Notes: a model not told the origin generated them from the sequence alone. Positions 52,966 through 62,633 are shown, numbered from the stretch's first letter. The stretch: DNA of 64,000 bases from Gillisella vitis (GCF_021559775.1 NZ_CP056047.1:310001-374000), one strand, 5' to 3'. Made by a program: numbers and translations.

Positions 52966-53769
52966 ATGGCGTTTGAGGGGACTGCCTCCGATATCATCAA
53001 CGAAACCGTCGATGCCTTTCATCGCGGCGGCTTTTTCCTTGTGCAACCAAAAGGCCGTGGTCATCGCGCTGGCATGGATGCCATGCTCTTGGCAGCGTTG
53101 GTGGGGGAGGGTGGCACGGTTGCAGATCTGGGCGCTGGCGCCGGTGGCGCGGGTTTGGCTGTTGCCTCGCGTCTGCCGACGGCCGTGGTGACGCTGGTCG
53201 AGCGCTCCCCTGACATGTTGTCCTTTGCACAAAAGACCCTCGACCTGGCGGAGAACACCCATCTGGCCGGACGGGTCCAGCTGGTCGCGGCGGATGTAAC
53301 GCTGACGGGGCGGGCGCGCCGGGCGGCGGGATTGCCGGACGATGCTTTCGATCATGTGATCATGAACCCACCCTTCAATGACGGGCGCGACCGGACAACG
53401 CCTGACAGCCTGAAGGCCGAGGCGCATGCCATGGATGGGGATATGTTTGAGCGCTGGCTGCGCACCGCGGGTGCAATCATGAAACCCGGTGGGCAATTGT
53501 CGCTGATTGCCCGACCGCAATCGGTGGCCGAGATCATCGCTGCCTGCGGCAAACGCTTTGGCGGCATCGAGATCACCCTCATCCATCCAAGGGAGGGCGA
53601 AAGTGCGATCCGCCTGCTGCTGACGGCGATTAAAGGCTCGCGTGCCCGGCTCACCTTCCGCAGCCCGCTGATCATGCATGGGCCTGAAGGCCATGCCTTC
53701 CTGCCGCAGGTCGATGCGCTCAACAATGGCCGAGGTGCCTATCCGCGGCTGGACATCAAGGCGATGTGA
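52966..53769 (+). CDS. N6-adenine-type methyltransferase (TrmN6/YfiC-like)
   Basis: 267 residues. SAM-binding VADLGAGAGGAGLAVASRL and the amino-methyltransferase motif NPPF in VIMNPPFNDGRD. The N-terminus GGFFLVQPKGRGHRAGMDAMLLA resembles tRNA1(Val) A37 N6-methyltransferases; release-factor or other N6/N5 targets remain possible. It follows DUF2007 and precedes an S49 peptidase on the same strand. Confidence 0.88.
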   Translation: MAFEGTASDIINETVDAFHRGGFFLVQPKGRGHRAGMDAMLLAALVGEGGTVADLGAGAGGAGLAVASRLPTAVVTLVERSPDMLSFAQKTLDLAENTHLAGRVQLVAADVTLTGRARRAAGLPDDAFDHVIMNPPFNDGRDRTTPDSLKAEAHAMDGDMFERWLRTAGAIMKPGGQLSLIARPQSVAEIIAACGKRFGGIEITLIHPREGESAIRLLLTAIKGSRARLTFRSPLIMHGPEGHAFLPQVDALNNGRGAYPRLDIKAM

Positions 53770-53875
53770 CAGGTCGCTGCGGCGGGATCATCCGGCAAAA
53801 AATACCCCTGCCATTGCGTTTGCGCCGTCAGGACTTACATGTCTGTTTGGTTTGAAACAGCAAAGGATGTGACGC

Positions 53876-54742
53876 ATGGCGGGTCTATGGAAGCGGTGGG
53901 TGCCGAAGCGGTTTCGCAAGCAGGAAATCGTCATTCCCGTCGTGCGGCTGCATGGCGCGATCATGAGCGGCGGCAGCCGGTTTCGCCCGGCGCTGAACCT
54001 CGCGGCTATCGCACCACTTCTGGAAAAAGCCTTCAAGTTGAAGGACAGTCCGGCTGTGGTTCTGTCGCTCAATTCGCCGGGCGGCTCGCCGGTGCAATCG
54101 CGGATGATCTTTCAGCGCATCCGGACACTGGCCGATGAACACAGCAAGACCGTGCTGGTGTTCGTGGAAGATGTGGCAGCCTCCGGCGGCTATATGATCG
54201 CCCTTGCCGGCGACGAAATCATTGCCGACCCGACCTCGATTGTCGGCTCGATCGGCGTCGTGTCCGGCGGTTTCGGCTTTCCCGAGTTGCTGAAGAAGAT
54301 CGGCGTTGAGCGGCGCGTTTATACGGCGGGCGAAAACAAGGTGATGCTCGATCCGTTCCAACCGGAAAAACAGAGCGATATCGAGTATCTCAAGACCCTT
54401 CAGCTGGATATTCACGATGTTTTCATCGACATGGTCAAGACACGGCGCGGCATCAGGCTTGGCGACAATCCGGAGCTGTTTTCCGGCCTGTTCTGGACGG
54501 GCCGCAAGGGTTTCGAGCTTGGTCTGGTCGATGGACTGGGCAGTATGCGCGAGGAGATCAAGGCGCGTTACGGCAAGACAGCCCGGCTGGAATTGATATC
54601 GGGTGCGCGCGGCCTGTTCGGCAGGCGTCTGTCGGGGGTTGATACGGCGCTCTCTGCTCCCAGTGATATCGGCAGCGCCGCCGCCGCCGGCCTTGTGGAG
54701 ACGCTGGAAGATCGGGCGCTCTGGGCGCGCTATGGGCTTTAG
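53876..54742 (+). CDS. S49-family peptidase (SppA/SohB type)
   Basis: Ser-Lys peptidase that cleaves leftover signal peptides or membrane proteins. 288 residues, the short single-domain form. The nucleophile is S103 in DVAASGGYMIAL; the likely general base is K155 in TAGENKVMLDP; the substrate-binding SLNSPGGSPV is also present. No clear signal peptide, only a basic amphipathic start (MAGLWKRWVPKRFRK), so it is probably a membrane-associated cytoplasmic enzyme. Confidence 0.92.
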   Translation: MAGLWKRWVPKRFRKQEIVIPVVRLHGAIMSGGSRFRPALNLAAIAPLLEKAFKLKDSPAVVLSLNSPGGSPVQSRMIFQRIRTLADEHSKTVLVFVEDVAASGGYMIALAGDEIIADPTSIVGSIGVVSGGFGFPELLKKIGVERRVYTAGENKVMLDPFQPEKQSDIEYLKTLQLDIHDVFIDMVKTRRGIRLGDNPELFSGLFWTGRKGFELGLVDGLGSMREEIKARYGKTARLELISGARGLFGRRLSGVDTALSAPSDIGSAAAAGLVETLEDRALWARYGL

Positions 54743-54868
54743 ATATCCTTGATGTCCTTTGTCTTTTGGGAAAGCCGGGGCTTTCGGACATGCGGGTGAC
54801 CTGATAAAGGAGAGGGATGTCCTGTCGGTTTTCCAACGGACGTAGTAATCCGTGGGCGAGCAGGCAGC

Positions 54869-55057
54869 ATGACGCGCATTCTCTTTTTTATCATCCTGAT
54901 CGGCCTTGCCGTATGGTATTACCGGCGCTGGACGGCGTCGGTGGCGCAACGCAAGGCGGTTAATGCCCATCGCCGAAGTGGGCGCGACAGCGATGCGGTC
55001 ACCACTCTGGTCAAGGATCCGAAGACCGGCGAATACCGGGTGAAGCAGGACGACTGA
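54869..55057 (+). CDS. Small single-pass membrane protein
   Basis: 62 residues. One transmembrane helix at 3-18 (RILFFIILIGLAVWYYRRW), then a basic hydrophilic region ending DPKTGEYRVKQDD. No family recognised with certainty. Same orientation as the S49 peptidase gene 126 bases upstream. No promoter or terminator could be assigned. Confidence 0.65.
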   Translation: MTRILFFIILIGLAVWYYRRWTASVAQRKAVNAHRRSGRDSDAVTTLVKDPKTGEYRVKQDD

Positions 55058-55152
55058 CAAGAAGGGGCGAAGGTGATCCCCCCTATTCGGGCACCGGTAT
55101 GAAATGCCAGCCTGTATACATGGTGCGTTGACGGCGACCTTGGTGCAGGGAC

Positions 55153-55184
55153 ACTTATCGACCAAGATACTTATCGACCAAGAT
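55153..55184 (+). repeat. 16-bp perfect tandem duplication
   Basis: ACTTATCGACCAAGAT occurs at 55153-55168 and again at 55169-55184, in a non-coding stretch. Confidence 0.9.
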
Positions 55185-55324
55185 AAAGTGTGCCAAAAAC
55201 AGGTCGGTTGTGCAGCTCCGCTTGCATCATGCTGGAATTATGATTTTATAATCGGGAACAACCTGTTGGTGAAACCTGTTTCACTGCCTTGGCGGTGCGT
55301 CTGCCTGATCCCCTATGGGTCAGG

Positions 55325-55400
55325 ACAGGGATTATACAAAGCCTATAAACTGTTACAGTGAACCGGAATGCGCCCGAAGAGCGCTCGCCACTGTAATCCT
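55325..55400. repeat. Dispersed repeat, family 1, copy F (degenerate)
   Basis: GGGATTATAC start, then TTACAGTG (55353-55360) pairing with CACTGTAA (55389-55396). The first palindrome is degraded. It sits just upstream of the HWE kinase. The rest of 55058-55429 has no gene. Confidence 0.6.
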
Positions 55401-55429
55401 ATGATGTAATATTATGAACCTGGGGGATC

Positions 55430-56614
55430 TTGGCATTGTCTTTTCCGGAGGCGAAACACGCCTGGCCATCCTCTCATGTCTCTATCAGCACCGATGATTT
55501 TCTGGCTGGCGGCGGCAAAATTGGCGAGATGATCCGTCATTTCGACTGGGCAGCGACCTCGCTCGGTCCGATCAACACATGGCCGCTATCGCTGAAAATC
55601 ACCATGCGAATGGTGTTAGCCTCTCGCCAGCCGATGTGCTTCTGGTGGGGGCCGGACCTGCTACAATTCTATAACGATGCCTATGAGCCGATACTGGGCC
55701 TGCGCAAGGACAAGGCGCTGGGCCTTCCCTTTACCGAAATCTGGGCGGATGTCTGGGACGGGGTCCTGCCCTATGTGCGCAGCGCCCTGGCCGGCAAGGC
55801 GACATGGGAAGAAAATATGCCGCTGGTGATGACCCGCAACGGTTTTGCCGAACAGACCTATTGGACATTTTCCTATAGCCCGCTTTACGGCGATGATGGT
55901 GCTGTGCATGGGCTGCTGAACATCGTTACGGAGACCACGCAGGCCGTGCTTGACCGCCAGGCGTTGGAGACGAACCATGAGGAAACCCGCCAGCATCTTC
56001 GTCAAAAAGAAGCATTCGAGCAGGAATTGCGCCTGCTGAACGGCGAACTCGCGCATCGGGTGAAAAACATGCTGGCCATGGTGCAATCCATAGTCGGCCA
56101 GACCATGCGCGGCGCGCAATCGCTGCCGCAGGCGGCGAGCCTGGTTTCGGCCCGCATTCAGGCCTTGTCCAAGGCGCAGGACCTGTTGACCGGCAAAAGC
56201 GTGGCCTCGGCGGATATCGCCGAAGTGGTCGAAAATGCCATCGAGCCGCATCGTGACAGGCCTGACCGTTTTCAGGCTGTTGGACCGTCTTTACAAGCGT
56301 CTTCGCGTCAGGCGCTTGGCCTGTCGCTGGCCCTGCATGAGCTTGCCACCAATGCCACAAAATATGGATCGCTATCGGTGACGGAGGGTCAGGTGCGAGT
56401 GGAATGGGGCAAGGATGACGATGGCCGTTTTTTCCTGCGCTGGAGCGAGCGCGGTGGGCCGCCGGTGTCTGAGCCGGAGCGTCGTGGCTTCGGCTCCAAG
56501 CTGACGGAGCGCGTTGTGGCGGATCTGTTTCGCGGCGAGGCGAAGATTGATTTTGCGCCCGAAGGCGTGGTGTTTCTGCTGCGCGGGCAATTGGATCAGG
56601 TTGCCGGTCACTGA
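55430..56614 (+). CDS. PAS-containing HWE-family histidine kinase
   Basis: Soluble sensor kinase, 394 residues. A PAS-like domain (about 36-175, HFDWAATSLGPINTWPLS to LLNIVTETT) is followed by the HWE dimerisation region with phospho-acceptor H209 (GELAHRVKNMLAMVQSI), the N box H303-E304-L-A-T-N308 and the WxE motif W338-S-E340 with GGPPVSEP, then GFGSKL. No adjacent response regulator, so it is an orphan. The start is unsettled: TTG at 55430 or 55436 downstream of GGGGGA; the first ATG (M34) would cut into the conserved N-terminus. Confidence 0.9.
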   Translation: MALSFPEAKHAWPSSHVSISTDDFLAGGGKIGEMIRHFDWAATSLGPINTWPLSLKITMRMVLASRQPMCFWWGPDLLQFYNDAYEPILGLRKDKALGLPFTEIWADVWDGVLPYVRSALAGKATWEENMPLVMTRNGFAEQTYWTFSYSPLYGDDGAVHGLLNIVTETTQAVLDRQALETNHEETRQHLRQKEAFEQELRLLNGELAHRVKNMLAMVQSIVGQTMRGAQSLPQAASLVSARIQALSKAQDLLTGKSVASADIAEVVENAIEPHRDRPDRFQAVGPSLQASSRQALGLSLALHELATNATKYGSLSVTEGQVRVEWGKDDDGRFFLRWSERGGPPVSEPERRGFGSKLTERVVADLFRGEAKIDFAPEGVVFLLRGQLDQVAGH

Positions 56615-56689
56615 GCGGCCAAGGCCCGCCGCGCCGCTCCTAAAGCCTGTTGCGGCTTATCAGCCTCAAGCAACACGCTTTAAGTTTTT

Positions 56690-56747
56690 GTTTTTACGCA
56701 TGTCGTTACCGCAAAACCGCTGCACACTTTTGCGCGACATGCTCTAG
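56690..56747. repeat. Family 2 palindromic repeat before glyQ
   Basis: GCATGTCGTTACCGCAAAAC ... TTTTGCGCGACATGC: a hairpin with outer GCATGTCG/CGACATGC arms, followed by TCTAGC. Common rhizobial intergenic type; related to 24486-24532. Confidence 0.7.
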
Positions 56748-56830
56748 CAAGCGACGCCACTCTTGACCGCAAAGGCCGCGCATGGCAGGTCAGACTGACC
56801 CTTTGATTTCGATGATAAATGCAGGTTCTC

Positions 56831-57802
56831 ATGACGCTTCCTCTCGCTCCTTCGGCTTCCGCCCCGCATATGGACCCGAAGCGCTCCTTTCAGGCGCTGA
56901 TCCTGACGCTGCACAATTACTGGGCCGACAAGGGCTGCGCCGTGCTGCAACCCTATGACATGGAAGTCGGTGCTGGTACGTTTCACCCGGCAACGACGCT
57001 GCGTGCGCTTGGCCCCAAGCCCTGGAAGGCTGCTTACGTGCAGCCCTCGCGCCGTCCGTCCGATGGCCGCTATGGCGAAAATCCCAATCGCTTGCAGCAT
57101 TACTACCAATATCAGGTGATCCTGAAGCCCAACCCCTCCAACCTGCAGGAGCTTTATCTCGGCTCGCTAAAGGCCATCGGTCTCGACCCGCTGCTGCATG
57201 ACGTGCGCTTTGTGGAAGACGATTGGGAAAGCCCGACGCTGGGCGCCTGGGGGCTTGGCTGGGAATGCTGGTGCGACGGCATGGAAGTCTCGCAATTCAC
57301 CTATTTCCAGCAGGTCTGCGGCATCGAATGCTCGCCGGTGGCGGGCGAGCTGACCTATGGTCTGGAGCGTCTGGCCATGTATGTGCAGGGCGTCGATAAT
57401 GTCTATGACCTGAACTTCAATGGCCGCGAAGGCGAGGAAAAGATCTCCTATGGCGATGTTTTCCTGCAAGCCGAGCAGGAATATTCCCGCCATAATTTCG
57501 AATATGCCAATACCGAGATGTTGCTGCGGCATTTTACCGATGCCGAGAAGGAATGCCAGGCGCTGCTGGATGCCGGTGCGCCGGGCGAAAGCGCCAATCA
57601 GGTTCTGCACAAGTGCGTGTTTCCGGCTTACGATCAGTGCATCAAGGCAAGCCACGTCTTCAACCTGCTTGATGCGCGCGGGGTGATTTCCGTCACCGAG
57701 CGCCAGAGCTATATCCTGCGGGTGCGCACGCTGGCCAAGGCCTGCGGCGAGGCGTTTTTGCAGACCGATGCCGGTGGCGCGAATTTCGGCAAGGCCGCGT
57801 AA
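56831..57802 (+). CDS. glyQ: Glycyl-tRNA synthetase alpha subunit
   Basis: Catalytic subunit of the bacterial alpha2-beta2 GlyRS that activates glycine and charges tRNA-Gly. 323 residues from ATG at 56831 (CAGGT upstream); starts at 56819 or 56870 ([12 protein letters not shown]) are also possible, the last being closest to the classic N-terminus. Conserved class II motifs: [57 protein letters not shown] and [12 protein letters not shown]. The beta subunit is 2.3 kb downstream, separated by a membrane protein and aroA. Confidence 0.96.
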   Translation: MTLPLAPSASAPHMDPKRSFQALILTLHNYWADKGCAVLQPYDMEVGAGTFHPATTLRALGPKPWKAAYVQPSRRPSDGRYGENPNRLQHYYQYQVILKPNPSNLQELYLGSLKAIGLDPLLHDVRFVEDDWESPTLGAWGLGWECWCDGMEVSQFTYFQQVCGIECSPVAGELTYGLERLAMYVQGVDNVYDLNFNGREGEEKISYGDVFLQAEQEYSRHNFEYANTEMLLRHFTDAEKECQALLDAGAPGESANQVLHKCVFPAYDQCIKASHVFNLLDARGVISVTERQSYILRVRTLAKACGEAFLQTDAGGANFGKAA

Positions 57803-57835
57803 GAGCTTGGAAACGGCTGGGGAGAGGGCACGGGC

Positions 57836-58576
57836 ATGACGCTGGACACCCTTCTCCGGCGAATGACATGGATGCGGCGCGGCTGGCTGATTCTCGCAGC
57901 TCTCTGCGGGGTGTTTTATTTCATTCTGGTGCCGTTTTTTCTCTACACCGCCTGGGTTCAATATGTGGTGGCGGCCACCGGCTTTGCGACCTATACCGGC
58001 GTCACCAGCTGGCTGGCGCAGGGTGTTGGCCGGTGGGCGGCTTTCATCGAGGTTGGCGCCGTCGTCTTTCGGGTTGCAAGCGCCTGTTTCTGGTTGGCCT
58101 GGCTGTGGTTTGCCGTTCACTTCGCCATCCGTCTTTCACCCGATGCGCCGCCACGACTTGGCCCCTGGGTCTCGGTGATCTGCTGGTTCGTGCCGATCAT
58201 CAAATATATATTTCCCCAGGTGGTGATGATGGAAATTGCCCGCATCACCATGCGCGATGACCACGCTCCGCCGGAAGGACAAGCGCCGGATCATGATCTG
58301 CCAGCTCTGAATGTTCGGGATTTGTACTGGCTCGTCCCATCCATTCTGGTCTGCAATCTGGTGAGCCTGACGGTGATGAATGTCGTATCGCAGGCTGTGG
58401 CCGACCGGTTGCAGTTCTCGGCCCATAGTCAACACATCCTGCATCTTGCCGCTGCCGGTGGTGTTGCGACCCTGCTGTCGCTTTTGGCCATGGATGCCTA
58501 TGCCCGTACGATGGCGAAAGCCCAGGAAACCAGGCTGGCACGGTTGTTCCTGGATCGCGATCTGCCTGAAGCTTGA
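57836..58576 (+). CDS. Multipass membrane protein (DUF4328-like) between glyQ and glyS
   Basis: 246 residues with about six hydrophobic segments (RRGWLILAALCGVFYFILV; VVFRVASACFWLAWLWFAV; PWVSVICWFVPIIKYIFPQ; YWLVPSILVCNLVSLTVM; others). The central WVSVICWFVPIIKYIFPQVVM with a following Arg-rich loop is typical of DUF4328 proteins. Function unknown. It follows glyQ by 33 bases, so it is probably co-transcribed. Confidence 0.75.
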   Translation: MTLDTLLRRMTWMRRGWLILAALCGVFYFILVPFFLYTAWVQYVVAATGFATYTGVTSWLAQGVGRWAAFIEVGAVVFRVASACFWLAWLWFAVHFAIRLSPDAPPRLGPWVSVICWFVPIIKYIFPQVVMMEIARITMRDDHAPPEGQAPDHDLPALNVRDLYWLVPSILVCNLVSLTVMNVVSQAVADRLQFSAHSQHILHLAAAGGVATLLSLLAMDAYARTMAKAQETRLARLFLDRDLPEA

Positions 58577-58619
58577 AGGTTGGCACATTGAAGATTGCAA
58601 TGGAAACGGCGGCGCGCTA

Positions 58620-58672
58620 CTTGCATAAGCCCTTAAGCCGGAAACGATTTAAGGAATTATGCAGCAGGCAAA
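58620..58672. repeat. Dispersed repeat, family 1, copy G (first palindrome only)
   Basis: TGCATA ... TATGCA with inner CTTAAGCCGGAAACGATTTAAG-like arms; the second palindrome is absent. It separates the glyQ pair from aroA. Confidence 0.7.
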
Positions 58673-58693
58673 AGCCCGGTTAAACCCACGGAC

Positions 58694-59971
58694 ATGCTCA
58701 TGACCCTTACCGCCCAGACCGCCGACGCCCTCACCATCCTGCCGCCCGCAAAGCCGCTAACCGGCCATGTCAGCCCGCCCGGCTCAAAGTCGATCACCAA
58801 CCGGGTTCTGCTGTTGGCGGGTCTGGCCAATGGCACCAGCCGGTTGACTGGCGCGCTGAAAAGCGATGATACCCGCTATATGGCGGATGCGCTGAGAGCC
58901 ATGGGCGTCACCGTCGAGGAGCCGGATGAGACCACCTTCGTCGTGACCGGCACAGGCCTGTGGCGCGCCCCTGAGGAGGCGTTGTTTCTCGGCAATGCCG
59001 GTACGGCGACCCGCTTCCTGACGGCGGCGGTGGCGCTGGCCAATGGCCGTTTCACCATCGACGGCGACGAGCATATGCGCAAACGGCCGATCCAGCCGCT
59101 GGTCGATGCGCTGCACTCGCTGGGCGTGGCAATTGCCGCCCCAAGCGGCTGCCCGCCGGTTGCCATCGATGCCAAGGGCGCGTTTACCAAAAACCGGGTG
59201 GTGATCGATGCCGGTCTCTCCAGCCAATATGTTTCGGCGCTGCTGATGGCCGCGCCGATGGCGGGCGCGGCATTCGAGGTGGAACTGGCCGGCAGCGAGA
59301 TCGGCGCGCGCGGCTATATCGACCTGACACTTGCTGCCATGCGCGCCTTTGGCGCCCGCATTGAGCAGCCGTCCGAGACAATCTGGCGGGTCGAGCCGAC
59401 CGGCTACAAGGCAAGCGATTTCCACATCGAGCCGGATGCCTCCGCCGCCACCTATCTCTGGGCTGCGGAAGTGCTGACCGGTGGCAAGGTTGATATCGGC
59501 ACGCCCGCCGGGCAGTTTACCCAGCCCGATGCCAAGGCCCATGCTGTCATTTCTGCCTTCCCGACCATGCCCGCTGTGATCGACGGCAGCCAGATGCAGG
59601 ACGCCATTCCGACCATCGCCGTGCTGGCGGCCTTCAACGAAACGCCGGTGCGTTTCGTCGGCATCGCCAATCTGCGTGTCAAGGAGTGCGACCGTATCCG
59701 GGCGCTCTCGACCGGCCTCAACGCCATCCGCCCCGGCCTTGCCACGGAAGAGGGCGACGACCTGATCATCGCCTCCGATCCGACGCTGGTGGGACAGACC
59801 CTGCCAGCCAGCATCGACACCTTCGCCGATCACCGCATCGCCATGAGCTTTGCGCTGGCTGGCTTGAAAATCTCCGGCATCACCATTCTCGATCCCGGCT
59901 GCGTGGCGAAAACCTATCCCGGCTATTGGGACGCGCTGGCCTCGCTTGGGGTGGACTATCAGAACGACTGA
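58694..59971 (+). CDS. aroA: 3-phosphoshikimate 1-carboxyvinyltransferase (EPSP synthase) with altered loop
   Basis: Joins shikimate-3-phosphate and PEP in the chorismate pathway. 425 residues (ATG at 58694; a second ATG two codons on is equally good). Substrate motifs: PGSKSITNR (29-37), SSQYVSALLMA, RVKECDRI and FADHRIAMSFAL. The PEP-loop reads LFLGNAGTATRFL (97-109): the class I NAGT is kept, but Met and Pro of the usual AMRPL are Thr106 and Phe108. Substitution at that Pro is known to lower glyphosate sensitivity in class I enzymes. It is unlike class II CP4 enzymes (NAATGCR). Confidence 0.94.
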   Translation: MLMTLTAQTADALTILPPAKPLTGHVSPPGSKSITNRVLLLAGLANGTSRLTGALKSDDTRYMADALRAMGVTVEEPDETTFVVTGTGLWRAPEEALFLGNAGTATRFLTAAVALANGRFTIDGDEHMRKRPIQPLVDALHSLGVAIAAPSGCPPVAIDAKGAFTKNRVVIDAGLSSQYVSALLMAAPMAGAAFEVELAGSEIGARGYIDLTLAAMRAFGARIEQPSETIWRVEPTGYKASDFHIEPDASAATYLWAAEVLTGGKVDIGTPAGQFTQPDAKAHAVISAFPTMPAVIDGSQMQDAIPTIAVLAAFNETPVRFVGIANLRVKECDRIRALSTGLNAIRPGLATEEGDDLIIASDPTLVGQTLPASIDTFADHRIAMSFALAGLKISGITILDPGCVAKTYPGYWDALASLGVDYQND

Positions 59972-60078
59972 TCCGCTTAAGATGGCAGTTTGCCATTGTA
60001 AGCCCCCGGAAAATTTTGCTAGCAGGTGTCTACCTGTAAAAACGCTCGCCTCATCCTGCTGAGGCAAGGAAAGTTAAT

Positions 60079-62616
60079 ATGCCCGATCTTCTGCTTGAAC
60101 TTCGCTCCGAGGAAATCCCCGCACGCATGCAGCGCAAGGCGGCGGGTGATCTGAAAAAGCTGGTCACGGATGCACTTGTCGATGCGGGCCTGACCTATGA
60201 AGGCGCGCGGGAATATTGGACGCCGCGCCGCTTGGTGCTGGACATTCGCGGCCTGACGGCCCGGTCCGCCGATGTGAAGGAAGAAAAGAAGGGACCGAGC
60301 GTCTCGGCGCCAGAAAAGGCCATCGAGGGCTTTTTGCGCGGCGCGGGGCTTGCCTCCATCGATCAGGCCGTGGTCAAGACCGATCCCAAGAAGGGTGATT
60401 TCTACGTCGCGATGATCGACAAGCCGGGCCGGTCAGCCGAAGAGATCATCACCGAGGTGATGCCGCGTATCATCCGCAATTTCCCTTGGCCTGTTGACAT
60501 GCGCTCCGGTGCGGCGTCCATGCCAAAGGGTTCACGCTATGGCGGCATCGAGGGCAAGGGGTCGGAAAGCCTGCGCTGGGTGCGGCCGCTGCAATCCATT
60601 CTCTGTACTTTCGGCTCCGAGCATGACGAAGTGGCGATCATTCCCTTCGAAATCGACGGGATCACCGCTTCCAACGTGACCTATGGCCACCGCTTCCACG
60701 CGCCGGATGCCATCACCGTGCGGCGCTTCGACGATTATGTGTCGAGCCTGGAAAAGGCCAAGGTGATCCTCGATGCCGAGCGGCGCAAGGACATCATCCT
60801 GCACGACGCCCGCGACATCGCCTTTGCCAACGGGCTGGATCTGGTGGAAGACGAGGGCCTGCTGGAAGAAGTGTCCGGCCTGGTGGAATATCCGCAGGTC
60901 CTGCTTGGCACGTTTGAGGCCGATTACCTGTCGATCCCCTCGGAAATCATCCGGCTGACCATCAAGACCAACCAGAAGTGCTTCGTCACCCGGCCAATTG
61001 GCGAGAGTGAAAAGCTCTCCAACCATTTCATCCTGATCTCCAACATCGCTGCCCATGATGGCGGCGCGGAAATCATTCATGGTAATGGCAAGGTGGTCCG
61101 CGCCCGCCTGTCCGATGCCCTGCATTTCTGGAAACGCGACCAGGGCAACCTGCCGGATCTGGAAACGCTTGAAGCCTCTGCCGCAAAATTCGGCCTCGAC
61201 CTGAAAAAGCCGCTCGACCAGCGGATGGCCAAGCTGGATGCGCTGAACGTCACGTTCCATGCCAAGCTGGGAAGCCAGGGCGAGCGTGTGGCCCGCATCC
61301 GCGCTTTGGCCAAGGTTCTGGCTCCGATTGTCGGTGCAGATGAAGCTTTGGTGGACCGCGCCGTGGTGCTGGCCAAGGCCGATTTGCGCACCGAAGCGGT
61401 CGGCGAATTCCCCGAACTGCAAGGCTTGATGGGCCGCAAATATGCGACGCTTCAGGGCGAGCACGAAAGCGTCGCCGCAGCCATCGAGGATCACTACAAG
61501 CCACAAGGGCCATCGGATCGCCTGCCGGAAGACAAGGTGGCAATTACGGTGGCACTGGCCGACAAGCTGGATACGCTGGTTGGTTTCTGGGCGATTGATG
61601 AAAAGCCGACGGGATCGAAGGATCCGTTTGCACTGCGACGGGCTGCGTTGGGTGTGGTGCGGATTTTGTTGGAGAAGAATGTGCGGTTGCCGTTGTTGGA
61701 TGTTATAACAACAGCATATGTTGCGCTTCACCAAGTCCAGAAATCAACGTGGGTCGTTGGACGAGAAGAGGGTTTCGTCTATTTCAATTCCAGTGTTGTT
61801 CCGCATGACATAACGTCTCACGAAACCGAGTGGGAAGAGTACGCCGAAGCTGTTCTACATGAGCGTTTTAGAGCGCGGGCAGAAAAAGCGACCGTCATCA
61901 TGACAGGGACCCAGGGTGGGTGGAATATTGCAGCTTTATCTGACGTATGTGTCTCGATTATTGAGTTCTTCCACGACCGCCTCAAAGTCTACCTCCGCGA
62001 CCAAGGTGCACGTCACGACATCATAGACGCTGTGCTCGCCGCCCCCTCATCCGGCCCTGCGGGCCACCTTCTCCCCGCTGGGGAGAAGAGGGAGCTTGGC
62101 GATGTGGTGTCGGCCTCCTCTCCCCAGCGGGGAGAGGGCAACGCGGCTGTTCGGCAGGGCGAGACAGCGCAGGGTGAGGGGGCTTTCTCTGCCGCCGACG
62201 ACCTGTTGATGGTCGCCCGCCGCGCAGAGGCACTCACCGCCTTCATCACCTCCGAAGACGGCAAGAACCTGTTGGCCGGTACCAAGCGCGCCACGCAGCT
62301 GTTGGCGGCGGAGGAGAAGAAGGGGACGGTGGTGGCCGATGGCGTGTCCGAGGCGCTGCTGACACTCGACGCCGAAAAGGCGCTTTACGCCGCCATCGTG
62401 CAAGCCACCCAATCCGCAGCCGAGGCCGTCGCAAAAGAGGATTTCCGCTCCGCCATGCAGGCGCTTTCCACCCTGCGCGCCCCGGTCGATACATTCTTCG
62501 AGGATGTGTTGGTCAATGACGAGGACGCCGCCATCCGCGCCAATCGCCTGGCGCTGTTGAAGGCCATCCGCGAGGCAACCGGCACGGTGGCGGATTTCTC
62601 CAAAATTGCCGGGTAA
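60079..62616 (+). CDS. glyS: Glycyl-tRNA synthetase beta subunit with two in-frame insertions
   Basis: tRNA-binding subunit of GlyRS. 845 residues, about 140 more than the roughly 700 usual. The first 540 residues look normal ([40 protein letters not shown]). Residues about 542-629 (61702-61965) interrupt the conserved C-terminal region before [18 protein letters not shown] and are 47% GC by hand count over 61701-61970. A second insert at about 655-702 is translated from a palindromic repeat (62041-62183). The normal sequence resumes at [13 protein letters not shown]. The frame is intact, so probably functional, with the inserts as surface loops. Confidence 0.93.
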   Translation: MPDLLLELRSEEIPARMQRKAAGDLKKLVTDALVDAGLTYEGAREYWTPRRLVLDIRGLTARSADVKEEKKGPSVSAPEKAIEGFLRGAGLASIDQAVVKTDPKKGDFYVAMIDKPGRSAEEIITEVMPRIIRNFPWPVDMRSGAASMPKGSRYGGIEGKGSESLRWVRPLQSILCTFGSEHDEVAIIPFEIDGITASNVTYGHRFHAPDAITVRRFDDYVSSLEKAKVILDAERRKDIILHDARDIAFANGLDLVEDEGLLEEVSGLVEYPQVLLGTFEADYLSIPSEIIRLTIKTNQKCFVTRPIGESEKLSNHFILISNIAAHDGGAEIIHGNGKVVRARLSDALHFWKRDQGNLPDLETLEASAAKFGLDLKKPLDQRMAKLDALNVTFHAKLGSQGERVARIRALAKVLAPIVGADEALVDRAVVLAKADLRTEAVGEFPELQGLMGRKYATLQGEHESVAAAIEDHYKPQGPSDRLPEDKVAITVALADKLDTLVGFWAIDEKPTGSKDPFALRRAALGVVRILLEKNVRLPLLDVITTAYVALHQVQKSTWVVGREEGFVYFNSSVVPHDITSHETEWEEYAEAVLHERFRARAEKATVIMTGTQGGWNIAALSDVCVSIIEFFHDRLKVYLRDQGARHDIIDAVLAAPSSGPAGHLLPAGEKRELGDVVSASSPQRGEGNAAVRQGETAQGEGAFSAADDLLMVARRAEALTAFITSEDGKNLLAGTKRATQLLAAEEKKGTVVADGVSEALLTLDAEKALYAAIVQATQSAAEAVAKEDFRSAMQALSTLRAPVDTFFEDVLVNDEDAAIRANRLALLKAIREATGTVADFSKIAG
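62041..62183. repeat. Palindromic repeat element inserted in frame inside glyS
   Basis: Terminal inverted repeats GCCCCCTCA (62041-62049) and TGAGGGGGC (62175-62183) bound 143 bases. Inside are GGCCC/GGGCC, CTTCTCCCC-gct-GGGGAGAAG and CCTCTCCCC-agc-GGGGAGAGG, all perfect. The CCCTCATCCGGCCCTGCGGG-type start is a common intergenic element in Rhizobiales. Here it is read through as about 48 residues of GlyS. Confidence 0.85.
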
Positions 62617-62633
62617 GGAAAGCAGGCGCAGAC

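Noticed and set aside
60079..62616. glyS as a pseudogene
   Set aside because: Both insertions keep the frame and the conserved C-terminal segments resume, so it is called an intact gene.
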